Source: Virgibacillus_N oceani_A
Lineage (GTDB): Bacteria > Bacillota > Bacilli > Bacillales > Amphibacillaceae
Strand: one strand, 5' to 3'
NCBI GenBank assembly: GCA_041521345.1
Contig: JBGOHB010000019.1
Length of the DNA: 64,000 nt
In this document: piece by piece, positions 24,199 through 32,769 of the stretch
How the letters are laid out: each line of letters opens with the position of its first letter
Numbering within the stretch: position 1 is the stretch's first letter
The notes under the pieces: generated by a model
Seen by the model: the letters and a program-made list of their open reading frames with translations, nothing else
Told to the model about the DNA's origin: nothing
Databases searched by the model: none
Made by a program: the position numbers and the translations under genes

Positions 24199-24239
24199 AA
24201 AGAGACGGTTCTTTTGTTGGCAAAAAGAACCGTCTCTTT
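24199..24239 (+). terminator. degU terminator made from dispersed repeat copy 4
   Basis: AAAGAGACGGTTCTTTT and its exact reverse complement form a 17-bp stem with a 7-nt loop, ending in TTTTT. The stem sequence is the core of the dispersed repeat family. Confidence 0.8.
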
Positions 24240-24350
24240 TTGGTGTCTATCCGGATGCATTTTTTCATAGATTCGTGTAAAATAATAGCTGAATAGCCTA
24301 TTAGACACAATCATAAAAATAATTATAATTTTATATTAGAGGTGGAAATG

Positions 24351-25193
24351 ATGAAAGTTGCTGTAATGACGGACAGTACGGCATATATTCCCAAGGAGGT
24401 CAGGGAAAAGCATGGAATTCACATGGTTCCTTTGAGTGTAGTATTTGAAGGTGAATCATTCAGAGAAGAAATGGATATTTCAACGGAAGAGTTTTACCAA
24501 AAAATGAAAGAATCCAAGACCCTTCCTAAAACATCCCAGCCATCTATCGGTGATGTGACAAAAAAGCTGGAGGAACTTGCAGCGGATTATGATGCGGTTA
24601 TCTCTATTCATCTATCAAGCGGAATCAGCGGCACATATCAGGCAGTAGTAAGTGCCAGGGAGATGGCAGAAAATATTGAGGTTTATCCGTTCGACTCTGA
24701 AATCAGCTGCATGCCTCAGGGGTTTTACGCACTCGAAGCAGTAGAGCTGGCTAAAGAAGGTAAAACAGCAGAGGAAATTGTAAAGCGCCTGGACGAGATG
24801 AAAAATAGTCTGCGTGCTTATTTTATGGTGGACGATTTAACCAATTTGCAGCGTGGAGGCAGACTCAGCAGTGCTCAGGCTCTACTTGGCGGCATGCTTC
24901 AAATTAAACCTGTTCTTCATTTTGTAGATAAAGTCATTGTTCCCTTTGAAAAAATCCGCACCCGAAAAAAAGCAATTAACCGGATAATGGGACTACTGGA
25001 AGAAGAAGCAGCAAAAGGAAAGGCAATGCGCGTTGTTTTTATTCATGGAAATGATGAGCATTCAGCGGTCGAGCTGGAAAAAGAATTTTTAAAAAAGTAT
25101 CCGGATACGGAAACATCCATCAGCTATTTTGGTCCGGTTATCGGCACACATGTAGGTCAAGGGGCGCTTGGTATTGGATGGTATGTGAAATAG
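24351..25193 (+). CDS. degV: DegV-family fatty acid-binding protein
   Basis: The product is 280 aa, with two domains of the DegV fold: KVAVMTDSTAYIPKEV, SQPSIGDVT, ISIHLSSGISGTYQ, YPFDSEISCMPQGF, FMVDDLTNLQRGGRLSSAQA and the closing GPVIGTHVGQGALGIGW. These proteins bind fatty acids and act as FakB-type partners of a fatty acid kinase. AGAGGTGG is 7 nt from the ATG at 24351; GTG 24342 and ATG 24348 are too close to it. Confidence 0.93.
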   Translation: MKVAVMTDSTAYIPKEVREKHGIHMVPLSVVFEGESFREEMDISTEEFYQKMKESKTLPKTSQPSIGDVTKKLEELAADYDAVISIHLSSGISGTYQAVVSAREMAENIEVYPFDSEISCMPQGFYALEAVELAKEGKTAEEIVKRLDEMKNSLRAYFMVDDLTNLQRGGRLSSAQALLGGMLQIKPVLHFVDKVIVPFEKIRTRKKAINRIMGLLEEEAAKGKAMRVVFIHGNDEHSAVELEKEFLKKYPDTETSISYFGPVIGTHVGQGALGIGWYVK

Positions 25194-25281
25194 TTTAACA
25201 TCAGAGCAGCCACAGCTAATAACGCGAGGTTCAGAAGAAACATCTGAATCTCCTGCTTTATAATCAGAGGAGGAATAAATA

Positions 25282-26691
25282 TTGGAAGAAATCATGGAAT
25301 TAAATATAGATGCACTGGCACAGCGGTTTTCAGGAAAGCTCCTGCTAAGAAATGAAATACCCCTTGATGAAAACACTTTTCAACAAATGCTATCCGCCAA
25401 AATTTTCACCCCAACCCAATCCATCATAAGAAATTTTCTTTCCTATCAGTGTAACCGATGCGGCAATCAGGAACGCAATTTATTTGCCGATATCCCCTGT
25501 CAACTTTGTCATAAAACATATATATACTGCAGAAAATGTATTGATATGGGAAGGGTGATGGAATGTGAACCCCTTTATTACTGGTCCGGAGATAAGCCGT
25601 CATGGTCTGAACATGAAGATCCATGCTCATGGGAAGGGGAGCTGACGCCGAAGCAGCAACAGGCAGCAGAGAGGATTACAGCTGCTGTGAAAATGAAGGA
25701 AAATGAGCTCCTTGTCTGGGCAGTATGTGGCGCAGGGAAAACCGAGATGCTTTTTCCCGGGATCACTGAAGCACTCAAGCTGGGAATGCGTATCTGCATT
25801 GCTACGCCGAGAGCAGATGTTGTACGAGAGCTGAAGCCCCGTCTCCAGCATGCTTTCCAACAGGTTCCAGTGCAAGCTTTATATGGAGGAAGTGAGGATA
25901 AAGACGGCACTGCACAGCTCATGATTGCGACAACACATCAATTGCTTCGTATGAAAGAAGCTTTCGACATGATAGTTATCGATGAAATTGATGCTTTCCC
26001 ATTCCATTCAGATCTTTCCTTGCCATTTGCCGCCAGCCGAGCAAAAAAACCGACGAGTACAACGATCTACTTAACAGCTACCCCAAGAAAAAATCACCAA
26101 TCACGAATCCAGCAAAAAAAGCTCCCTCATATATTTGTACCTGTCCGTTATCATGGCTATGCCTTACCCGTTCCAAAAATGAAAATGTCATTCTCGCTGC
26201 AAAAAGACTTACAAAAAGATATGCCACCTTCTACATTAATTTCCTGGTTAAAGAAAAGAAAAAATCAAGACAGGCAATTGCTTATTTTTGTACCTACCAT
26301 TTCTTTGGCTGAAAAATTGCTGAAAAATATAGCGGAGGTACTTTTAAAAGAAAGAGTAATAGATAATAGGAAAAAGATCGATTTTGTACACGCTGAGGAT
26401 CCGAACAGAACAGAAAAAGTAATGCAATTTAGGGAAAAAGAACTCACAGTTATCATTACGACTACGATATTGGAAAGAGGGGTTACTTTTCCTTCCGTTG
26501 ATGTGGCAATTTTTAATGCAGGACATGAAGTGTTCGATGAGGCAGCACTCGTGCAAATTGCCGGCAGGGCTGGAAGAAGTGCAGATGATCCGACTGGGGA
26601 AGTCGTCTTTATTCATGACGGAAAAACTGAAGCAATGGTACGGGCGATTGATGCGATAAAACAAATGAATAAAAGAGGAGGACTGCATTAA
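25282..26691 (+). CDS. comFA: ComFA, DEAD-box-like ATPase of DNA uptake
   Basis: The product is 469 aa. The N-terminus has a four-Cys zinc site (CNRCGNQ, CQLC, CRKC at about 58-95), followed by two RecA-like helicase domains: Walker A VCGAGKTEM, Walker B VIDEIDAFPF, motif III YLTATPR, motif VI VQIAGRAGR. ComFA drives single-stranded DNA through the competence channel. The start is TTG 25282 after GAGGAGG; ATG 25294 is possible. comFC follows one base after its stop. comFB, which lies between comFA and comFC in B. subtilis, is absent. Confidence 0.93.
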   Translation: MEEIMELNIDALAQRFSGKLLLRNEIPLDENTFQQMLSAKIFTPTQSIIRNFLSYQCNRCGNQERNLFADIPCQLCHKTYIYCRKCIDMGRVMECEPLYYWSGDKPSWSEHEDPCSWEGELTPKQQQAAERITAAVKMKENELLVWAVCGAGKTEMLFPGITEALKLGMRICIATPRADVVRELKPRLQHAFQQVPVQALYGGSEDKDGTAQLMIATTHQLLRMKEAFDMIVIDEIDAFPFHSDLSLPFAASRAKKPTSTTIYLTATPRKNHQSRIQQKKLPHIFVPVRYHGYALPVPKMKMSFSLQKDLQKDMPPSTLISWLKKRKNQDRQLLIFVPTISLAEKLLKNIAEVLLKERVIDNRKKIDFVHAEDPNRTEKVMQFREKELTVIITTTILERGVTFPSVDVAIFNAGHEVFDEAALVQIAGRAGRSADDPTGEVVFIHDGKTEAMVRAIDAIKQMNKRGGLH

Positions 26692-26692
26692 T

Positions 26693-27367
26693 ATGCACTG
26701 TTTATGGTGTTTTGAACAAATCACGCCACAAATGAACTGGCAAAATATTGTCGTCCTTTTTAAACCTAAAACACTTTGTAATCAGTGTGAAGGAAAGCTG
26801 GATGAGCTGATTGGGAACCGTTGCAGCCGATGCAGTCGTATATCGGAGGAGGAGGTCTGTTCGGATTGTATTTGGTGGCTGCGTCATACTGGGCAGGATG
26901 TATTGGCATATAACCATTCAATTTATACGTATAATTCCTTTATACAGGATGTGATTGCCAAGTGGAAATACCGAGGAGATTATCAGCTTGGGAATGTTTT
27001 TAAACAACCGTTAATGGAGGCTTTCTCGTATAAATTCTTTAAAATGTGGCCAATAGTTGTGCCAATTCCGCTTAGTGAGGAGCGACTTACAGAGCGGGGA
27101 TTTAATCAGGCGAAAATGATGGCCGATTTTTTGCCTGGCAAATCTGAGGAGATTCTAAAACGGGTACACGGGGAAAAACAGTCTAAAAAGACACGCAACG
27201 AGCGAATTTTTACAGATAATCCATTCATTTTGACCAAGCCTATTAAAAAACCGGTCATACTTGTCGATGATATATATACAACAGGTACAACGATCCGGCA
27301 TGCAGCAGCGCTTTTAAAGAAACATGGAACGCCCGAAATTTACAGTCTTACTTTAATTCGGGGATAG
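26693..27367 (+). CDS. comFC: ComFC, phosphoribosyltransferase-like competence protein
   Basis: The product is 224 aa. It has N-terminal zinc-type Cys pairs (CLWCFEQ, CNQCEG, CSRCS, CSDC) and a C-terminal PRTase fold with the PRPP loop VILVDDIYTTGTT. VPIPLSEERLTERGFNQA is the usual ComF family signature. ComFC works with ComFA in natural transformation. It starts one base after the comFA stop, so the two are coupled. Confidence 0.93.
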   Translation: MHCLWCFEQITPQMNWQNIVVLFKPKTLCNQCEGKLDELIGNRCSRCSRISEEEVCSDCIWWLRHTGQDVLAYNHSIYTYNSFIQDVIAKWKYRGDYQLGNVFKQPLMEAFSYKFFKMWPIVVPIPLSEERLTERGFNQAKMMADFLPGKSEEILKRVHGEKQSKKTRNERIFTDNPFILTKPIKKPVILVDDIYTTGTTIRHAAALLKKHGTPEIYSLTLIRG

Positions 27368-27399
27368 CTGCTGCTATGTTATAATTGGAGGGAGAAATC

Positions 27400-27798
27400 A
27401 TGGCAGAACTGGCTAATTGCGCTCGTTGTGATACGGTGTTTATAAAAGAAATTCGTGATATTTGTCAAAACTGTTATAAGGAAGAAGAAAAAGCCTTTGA
27501 AACGGTTTATCAATTTTTGCGTCAACGAAAAAACAGGGAAGCAACGATGGTGGAAATTGTGGAAGCAACAGGGGTGGAAGAATCGTGGATCAGTAAATTC
27601 ATCAAAGAAAAAAGACTGCTTACTTCTCAATTCCCCAAGTTGAATTATCCTTGTGAGAAGTGCGAGAAACCAATTGTTCGGGGGCGCCTATGCACTAGCT
27701 GCTCAGAGGAAATAAAGGAAGACCTCAAGCTGCATGAAAAACAGCAATTACAGGAAAGTGAAAAAAAGAAAAAAACGTATTATATGTTTGATTCATAG
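27400..27798 (+). CDS. yvyF: YvyF-type flagellar operon protein
   Basis: The product is 132 aa from the ATG at 27400, after GGAGGG. N-terminal CARCDTVFIKEIRDICQNCY and C-terminal CEKCEKPIVRGRLCTSC look like two zinc ribbons around a MerR-like helix-turn-helix segment (ATMVEIVEATGVEESWISKF). This matches the TIGR03826 family always found before flgM. Its exact role is unclear. Confidence 0.87.
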   Translation: MAELANCARCDTVFIKEIRDICQNCYKEEEKAFETVYQFLRQRKNREATMVEIVEATGVEESWISKFIKEKRLLTSQFPKLNYPCEKCEKPIVRGRLCTSCSEEIKEDLKLHEKQQLQESEKKKKTYYMFDS

Positions 27799-27819
27799 AC
27801 TTCACATGTGAAAAAATGT

Positions 27820-27827
27820 GCCGATAT
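27820..27827 (+). promoter_or_regulatory. SigD-type -10 element upstream of flgM
   Basis: GCCGATAT is a perfect SigD -10 box, 42 bp before the flgM ATG. The -35 position (TTCA at about 27801) does not match TAAA well, so the strength is uncertain. flgM has a SigD promoter in B. subtilis. Confidence 0.6.
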
Positions 27828-27868
27828 ATAGAGTAGATAATAGCGGCGAAGAAAAAAGAGGTGAAATG

Positions 27869-28129
27869 ATGAAGATAAATGGTCCGAACCAGACAAATTT
27901 CAACCCCTATAAAAACCAGATACAAAAACAAGCGGATCTGAAAAGAGATATGAAACAGGATCAGATTGAAATATCCAATCAGGCAAAAGAACTGCTGGAG
28001 AGTGAAAAGGCTGATCCAAAGCGGGAAGCCTATGTACAGGATATTAAAGATAAAGTAGACGCTGGTGAATATAAAATTAACTATGAAAAAACTGCCCAAA
28101 AAATGATTGATTTTTGGTCAAAGCAGTAA
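27869..28129 (+). CDS. flgM: FlgM anti-sigma-D factor
   Basis: The product is 86 aa from the ATG at 27869, 5 nt after GAGGTG. The C-terminal part has the FlgM signature (IEISNQAKELLE, REAYVQDIKDKVDAGEYKIN, AQKMIDFW). FlgM holds SigD inactive until the hook-basal body is complete. flgN starts 17 bp after its stop. Confidence 0.93.
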   Translation: MKINGPNQTNFNPYKNQIQKQADLKRDMKQDQIEISNQAKELLESEKADPKREAYVQDIKDKVDAGEYKINYEKTAQKMIDFWSKQ

Positions 28130-28145
28130 AAGGGAGTATAGGAAT

Positions 28146-28634
28146 ATGTCCACACAACCAATTATCGTTTCATTGGAAGCATTGATTTCATTCCATGAAC
28201 GGCTGCTCGGTATGTCGGAACAAAAAACAGTGCTAATTAAGGACGGGGCGATTGAAGAACTGCAGTCATTGCTTGTAAAAGAAAGAAAAGAAATCCGGCT
28301 ATTGGAGCAAGCAGAAGAAAAGCGTCAGGCCGAGGTGGATACATGGTTTCGGGAAAGACAGGCTCATCAGGATGCAACCATCACAGGCATGTTCGAAATA
28401 CTGACAGATGATGCGGAGAAAAAAGAACTGGAAGAAACAACGATTAAACTGACAAAAATGATTACGAAGATGAAGCAGCAGGAAGAGCTGAATCAAGCGT
28501 TGTTAAATCAATCCATGCAGTTTGTGCAACTGAACATGAGCATGATGAACCCCGCCCTGAAAGAAATTAACTACGGGAAACAGAAGCAGAAAGCAACACC
28601 AATGAACCGATCGGTTTTTGATTCCCAGGCTTAA
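28146..28634 (+). CDS. flgN: FlgN, export chaperone for hook-filament junction proteins
   Basis: The product is 162 aa, all-helical, with a long central coiled coil (LLVKERKEIRLLEQAEEKRQ, LTKMITKMKQQEELNQALLN). FlgN-type proteins chaperone FlgK and FlgL, encoded just downstream. It corresponds to B. subtilis YvyG. The last residues (NRSVFDSQA) match other Bacillaceae FlgN tails. The usual tight join to flgK is broken by a 250-bp repeat segment. Confidence 0.88.
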   Translation: MSTQPIIVSLEALISFHERLLGMSEQKTVLIKDGAIEELQSLLVKERKEIRLLEQAEEKRQAEVDTWFRERQAHQDATITGMFEILTDDAEKKELEETTIKLTKMITKMKQQEELNQALLNQSMQFVQLNMSMMNPALKEINYGKQKQKATPMNRSVFDSQA

Positions 28635-28859
28635 AACAGAGGGATGGTTCTTCTGTTTCACGAAGAGGTCGAACAAAGGAACGGATTTTTTTGTGAGTGA
28701 CATGTTACGAGAGGTCGACTGCCTATTTCAATTGAGTGTTGATTCACCTGGCAGGGTTCATTGATAATGTATGAATAATCGCTGGAACCGTGTATTATTT
28801 CGACTTTCTCAAGTTGGCCAAAAGAGAAATTCTGAAACACGAGAACCGTCCCATTGTTT
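28634..28859. repeat. Inverted pair of dispersed repeats between flgN and flgK (copies 5 and 6)
   Basis: Copy 5 (28634-28660) reads AAACAGAGGGATGGTTCTTC then TGTTTCA. Copy 6 (28833-28859) is inverted: GAAACACGAGAACCGTCCC then ATTGTTT. They bracket about 170 bp without a gene. Confidence 0.65.
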
Positions 28860-28884
28860 ACAAATAGTAAAGGAGTTTACATAT

Positions 28885-30366
28885 ATGAGTACTTTTCATG
28901 GTTTGGAGATGGCGAAGCAGGCTTTATTTGCGCAGCGTTCAGCTCTACATACGACGGGTCATAATATTTCCAATGCGAATACGGAAGGCTATTCGAGGCA
29001 GCGGGTGAATTTTGAAACGATGAGTCCCTATCCTGCCGGCGCCAGAAATCGTCCGGAAATCCCGGGTCAAATAGGAACAGGGGTAGAGGCTGGGTCGATT
29101 GAGCGTGTACGTGACCAATTTCTGGATAAACAATATCGTGCTGAGAATAGTAAAGCAGGTTACTGGGAAACAAAATCCGATGCACTTGCCCGCATGGAAA
29201 ATTTGATGAATGAACCTTCTGAAAGCGGGTTATCACATACAATGGATCAATTTTGGCAAGCGATTCAGGAACTTGCAGTGAATCCGGATAATTCCGGTGC
29301 CAGATCGGTTGTTGCCCAGCGGGGGCTGGCTGTCAGTGAGACATTTAATTATCTTGCTGATTCATTAACATCCATTCGTTCGGATCTGGAAACCCAAATT
29401 GAAATAACTGTCATGGATGCTAATTCAATTATCGGTGATATCGACCGTGTTAATAAACAAATTAATCAGCTTGAGCCTCATGGCTATTTGCCAAATGATT
29501 TATATGACGAACGTGACCGTTTAATGGATAAGTTATCCAGTATGATGAATATAAAGACAGGGGCTTCAGTTAATGGAGAAAGTTACCCTGGCACAATTGA
29601 AGCCGTAGATAACGAAGGAAAATCTTTTGAACCGCCAGTAATATTAGTGAATGGAGAGCCTGGAGAAGAAGGCACAAATGAGATTAAGGTTGAGCCGCCT
29701 TATAACGAAATAACAGTTGTTAACGCAGAAGGAGAACCTCGCAATATTACTAGTTCAAATGGGTCCATTACCGGTTTGATTGAAGCATACGGCCATGATG
29801 ATAATGAGGATGCTGTTAATTTGAAATCGATGCTGGATGACCTGGATGAGATGGCTGTTACTTTTGCTGAAGCATTTAATGAGGTACATCGTGAAGGTTA
29901 TGGTCTTGACGGAAGCAAAGAGAATTTTTTTGAATCGGAAATTACTGGAGCGGCTGATCTGACGGTTCGTGAGGAAATTTTAAATAACCCTGACAAAATA
30001 GCAGCAAGTGCAGATGGTACAACAGGGAATGGTGCCAATGCATCCGAACTGGCAGATATTTTTAATGATAGAGATTTAGATGGTGCACCATTGGGGGAAA
30101 ACACATCGGTGAACAGCTTCAATCAATCACTTATCAGCAAACTTGGTGTAGCAGCACAAGAAGCAAACCGAATGACGAACAACACGGAAATCCTCCGTAC
30201 GCAAGTGGAAAATCAGCGCATGTCGGTCAGCTCGGTTTCATTGGATGAAGAAATGTCCAATATGATTAAGTTCCAACATGCTTACAACGCTTCTGCCAGA
30301 AGTATGACGGCAATGGATGAACTTTTGGACAGGATAATCAACAATATGGGATTAGTAGGGAGGTAA
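28885..30366 (+). CDS. flgK: FlgK, hook-filament junction protein 1
   Basis: The product is 493 aa from the ATG at 28885, after AAAGGAG. The N-terminus is classical (FHGLEMAKQALFAQRSALHT, TGHNISNANTEGYSRQRVNF) and the C-terminus ends in VSLDEEMSNMIKFQHAYNAS plus the amphipathic helix. An acidic central region (about 260-400) is a variable, surface-exposed insert. FlgK joins the hook to FlgL and the filament. A frame open to 28771 extends upstream into the repeat segment and is not coding. Confidence 0.95.
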   Translation: MSTFHGLEMAKQALFAQRSALHTTGHNISNANTEGYSRQRVNFETMSPYPAGARNRPEIPGQIGTGVEAGSIERVRDQFLDKQYRAENSKAGYWETKSDALARMENLMNEPSESGLSHTMDQFWQAIQELAVNPDNSGARSVVAQRGLAVSETFNYLADSLTSIRSDLETQIEITVMDANSIIGDIDRVNKQINQLEPHGYLPNDLYDERDRLMDKLSSMMNIKTGASVNGESYPGTIEAVDNEGKSFEPPVILVNGEPGEEGTNEIKVEPPYNEITVVNAEGEPRNITSSNGSITGLIEAYGHDDNEDAVNLKSMLDDLDEMAVTFAEAFNEVHREGYGLDGSKENFFESEITGAADLTVREEILNNPDKIAASADGTTGNGANASELADIFNDRDLDGAPLGENTSVNSFNQSLISKLGVAAQEANRMTNNTEILRTQVENQRMSVSSVSLDEEMSNMIKFQHAYNASARSMTAMDELLDRIINNMGLVGR

Positions 30367-30371
30367 ATGAT

Positions 30372-31268
30372 ATGCGGGTAACACAAGGAATGCTCTCCAA
30401 TAATATGTTGAAAAATCTGCAAAACAGCAATACAAACATGAGTAAATATATGGATCAACTTTCTACCGGCAAAAAAATAAACCGCCCTTCCGATGATCCG
30501 GTTGTTGCCATGAATGGGATGAATTATCGCAGTCAAGTATCGGAAATTCAGCAATTTCAACGCAACACGAGTGAAGTGCATAACTGGATGGATAATACCG
30601 ATGCAGCGCTAAATACAGCGACACAGGCGATGCAAAAACTCCGCGAACTTGCCGTGCAGGCTAGTAATGATACGTATGACGAACAAGAGCGGGAAAATAT
30701 CAAGAAAGAAGCTGTGCAATTAAAGCAGCACCTTGAAGGTATTGCGGAGACAAATGTGAATGGGAAATATATTTTTAATGGCACAAATACGAACGAATCT
30801 CCATTTAATGATGCCGGCGAGTTTACGCCAAATACAGAAAAAGTACAGATAGATGTAGCCGGCGGCATGAAAGTGGATGCAAATGTAAATCCAGAAGAGG
30901 TATTTGGAAATGAGTTATTTAGTAATCCTGATGACCCTGATAATCCGGGTAAGCTTGATCGCTTAATAAATGCATTGGAAAATAACAATCAAGCTGGAAT
31001 TGAAGAAAGCATAAAAGACCTTGATGATTCTATTGATCAGGTAATCAACACGAGGGCAGGTCTCGGAGCACGGATGAATCGTCTTGAATTAGTAGAAAAC
31101 AGACTGGCTGATCAGGAAATTGTTGCTACAAAAACAATGTCTGATAATGAAGACGTTGATTATGCAGAGGCGATAACGAAATTAATTACGCAAGAAAGCC
31201 TCCACCGTGCTGCATTGTCAGCAGGTTCCCGAATTATTCAGCCGTCTCTGGTTAACTTTTTACGTTAA
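30372..31268 (+). CDS. flgL: FlgL, hook-filament junction protein 3
   Basis: The product is 298 aa with flagellin-like ends: MRVTQGMLSNNMLKNLQNSN, LSTGKKINRPSDDPVVAMNG and C-terminal YAEAITKLITQESLHRAALS. The central D2-like domain is acidic (NPDDPDNPGKLDRL). GGGAGG overlaps the flgK stop, so the two are coupled. A hairpin terminator follows. Confidence 0.95.
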   Translation: MRVTQGMLSNNMLKNLQNSNTNMSKYMDQLSTGKKINRPSDDPVVAMNGMNYRSQVSEIQQFQRNTSEVHNWMDNTDAALNTATQAMQKLRELAVQASNDTYDEQERENIKKEAVQLKQHLEGIAETNVNGKYIFNGTNTNESPFNDAGEFTPNTEKVQIDVAGGMKVDANVNPEEVFGNELFSNPDDPDNPGKLDRLINALENNNQAGIEESIKDLDDSIDQVINTRAGLGARMNRLELVENRLADQEIVATKTMSDNEDVDYAEAITKLITQESLHRAALSAGSRIIQPSLVNFLR

Positions 31269-31280
31269 TTGCTTCCCACC

Positions 31281-31316
31281 ACCCTTGCCCGTTTTTATTA
31301 GGGTAAGGGTTTTTTT
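31281..31316 (+). terminator. Terminator after flgL
   Basis: ACCCTTGCCC and GGGTAAGGGT pair except at one position, have a 10-nt loop and end in TTTTTTT. Confidence 0.75.
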
Positions 31317-31347
31317 AGAATCTATAATGATGAAAGAAGGGATGCAT

Positions 31348-31911
31348 ATGAATATCCCGCAGATACGCATGCACTCACAAATGGCACAGATTGAAATCAA
31401 TCAAACTGCTGCAAAACAGTATATCGAACAACCGAAAGCGGAAATGTCCATTCAACAGCCAGCTGCAACACTTTCAATCCATACTACCCCATCCAGATTG
31501 CAAATTGATCAGACTCAAGCCTGGGAAGATATGAACTTAATGCATATCACGAGAAGAAATGAACAATTTGCCGCAGAAGGTTTACAGGCTGTACAGGAGG
31601 GCATTTCGAGAAAAGCAGCACAAGGAAGACAGCTTATGATGGTTGAACAAGAAGGTAATCCAATCGTCAGCCAAGCGGTTACGAACAGTCTTAATCCAGC
31701 CAAGCAATTAGGAATTACATTCATTCCCTCTCCTTTTTCGGTGAAAATAAATTATCAGCCGTCAGAGGTTGATATAGATGTACAGCGGAATGAGCCAGTG
31801 ATTGAAGTACTGAGAAACGATCCCGAAATCCATTATGAACCAGGTTCTATAGATATCCGTATGAAACAATTACAGGAGCTGAACATTGATTTTATCAATC
31901 TTTATGCCTAA
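31348..31911 (+). CDS. yviE: YviE-like DUF6470 protein
   Basis: The product is 187 aa from the ATG at 31348, 7 nt after AGAAGG; several in-frame ATGs upstream (31327, 31330, 31342) are less well placed. Family features are IPQIRMHSQMAQIEINQTAA, a Gln- and Thr-rich N-terminus, and C-terminal VKINYQPSEVDIDVQRNEP. It always lies just before fliW in Bacillaceae. No biochemical function is established. Confidence 0.85.
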   Translation: MNIPQIRMHSQMAQIEINQTAAKQYIEQPKAEMSIQQPAATLSIHTTPSRLQIDQTQAWEDMNLMHITRRNEQFAAEGLQAVQEGISRKAAQGRQLMMVEQEGNPIVSQAVTNSLNPAKQLGITFIPSPFSVKINYQPSEVDIDVQRNEPVIEVLRNDPEIHYEPGSIDIRMKQLQELNIDFINLYA

Positions 31912-31926
31912 GAAAGGAAGATTGTA

Positions 31927-32376
31927 ATGAGGATACAAACGAAATATTTAGGTGAAGCAAAAATAAAAAGTGCGAATATCATTACGTTTGCAGCTGGAAT
32001 TCCAGGGTTTAATGAGGAAACAGAATTTGTCCTCATGGACATTCCGGGAAATGCAGGTTTTCAAATCCTGCAATCCGTGACATCGGTGAATGTAGCTTTT
32101 ATCGTGACTAATCCGCATCAGATTTATCCGAAGTATACATTTGAATTGGACGATAATATGTTGGAGACACTCCAAATAAAGAATGAAAAAGAAGTTGTTG
32201 TACTAACCATTGTTACGATAAAAGATCCTTTTCAAGAAAGCACACTTAATTTAAAAGCTCCAATTATTATTAATCCTGTCAGCAAAAAAGGGAAGCAGTA
32301 TATTATCAATCATGATGAATACGAAACTAAAGCAGCAATGACACCCCAGTATTCCCAGCGTGCGGAAGGAGAATAA
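31927..32376 (+). CDS. fliW: FliW flagellar assembly factor
   Basis: The product is 149 aa with FliW signatures (IITFAAGIPGFNEETEFVLM, SVNVAFIVTNPHQIYPKY, LNLKAPIIINPVSKKGKQYI). FliW binds CsrA and frees flagellin mRNA when free flagellin falls. The gene is two bases from csrA, so the antagonist and its target are made together. AGAAAGGA precedes the ATG. Confidence 0.95.
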   Translation: MRIQTKYLGEAKIKSANIITFAAGIPGFNEETEFVLMDIPGNAGFQILQSVTSVNVAFIVTNPHQIYPKYTFELDDNMLETLQIKNEKEVVVLTIVTIKDPFQESTLNLKAPIIINPVSKKGKQYIINHDEYETKAAMTPQYSQRAEGE

Positions 32377-32378
32377 TA

Positions 32379-32609
32379 ATGCTTGTTTTAACGCGTAAAA
32401 AAAATGAAGCCATCCAGATTGGCGAAGATATTGAAATTAAAGTACTTGGCGTCGAGGGGGACCAAATTAAACTTGGCATTCACGCACCAAAGTCAATTGA
32501 TATTCACCGGAAAGAAATTTACGTAGCGATTCAAAAAGAAAATAGTGAGGCGGCAAGTAGTTCTCTGGATGTGCTTGAAGTTTTAGAGAAAAATAAAAAC
32601 AATAATTAG
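32379..32609 (+). CDS. csrA: CsrA translational regulator
   Basis: The product is 76 aa. It has the full CsrA fold sequence (MLVLTRKKNEAIQIGEDIEI, DQIKLGIHAPKSIDIHRKEI) including the C-terminal RNA-binding strand. In B. subtilis CsrA blocks translation of hag mRNA. In this genome hag is not next to it, so its target RNA must be elsewhere. Confidence 0.96.
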   Translation: MLVLTRKKNEAIQIGEDIEIKVLGVEGDQIKLGIHAPKSIDIHRKEIYVAIQKENSEAASSSLDVLEVLEKNKNNN

Positions 32610-32620
32610 GTGAGCGGATC

Positions 32621-32660
32621 GGAGAAAGCCATCATGCCGTAAACAGGAAGATGGTTTTTA
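32621..32660 (+). terminator. Terminator after csrA
   Basis: AAAGCCATC and GATGGTTTTT form a stem (about 32625-32659) with an uneven loop and terminal T residues. Confidence 0.5.
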
Positions 32661-32726
32661 TGTATCATGAGAATTTTTTAAAAAGCCAGGTTTTAAGCAA
32701 AGTCTATTTACAATTCATCAATCTGT

Positions 32727-32734
32727 GCCGATAT
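32727..32734 (+). promoter_or_regulatory. SigD-type -10 element upstream of flaG
   Basis: GCCGATAT is a perfect SigD -10 box, 36 bp before the flaG ATG. The -35 region (TTTAC near 32708) is a partial match. Confidence 0.55.
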
Positions 32735-32769
32735 AAAAAATAAACCAGGATGGGTAAGGGGCTGGTATT

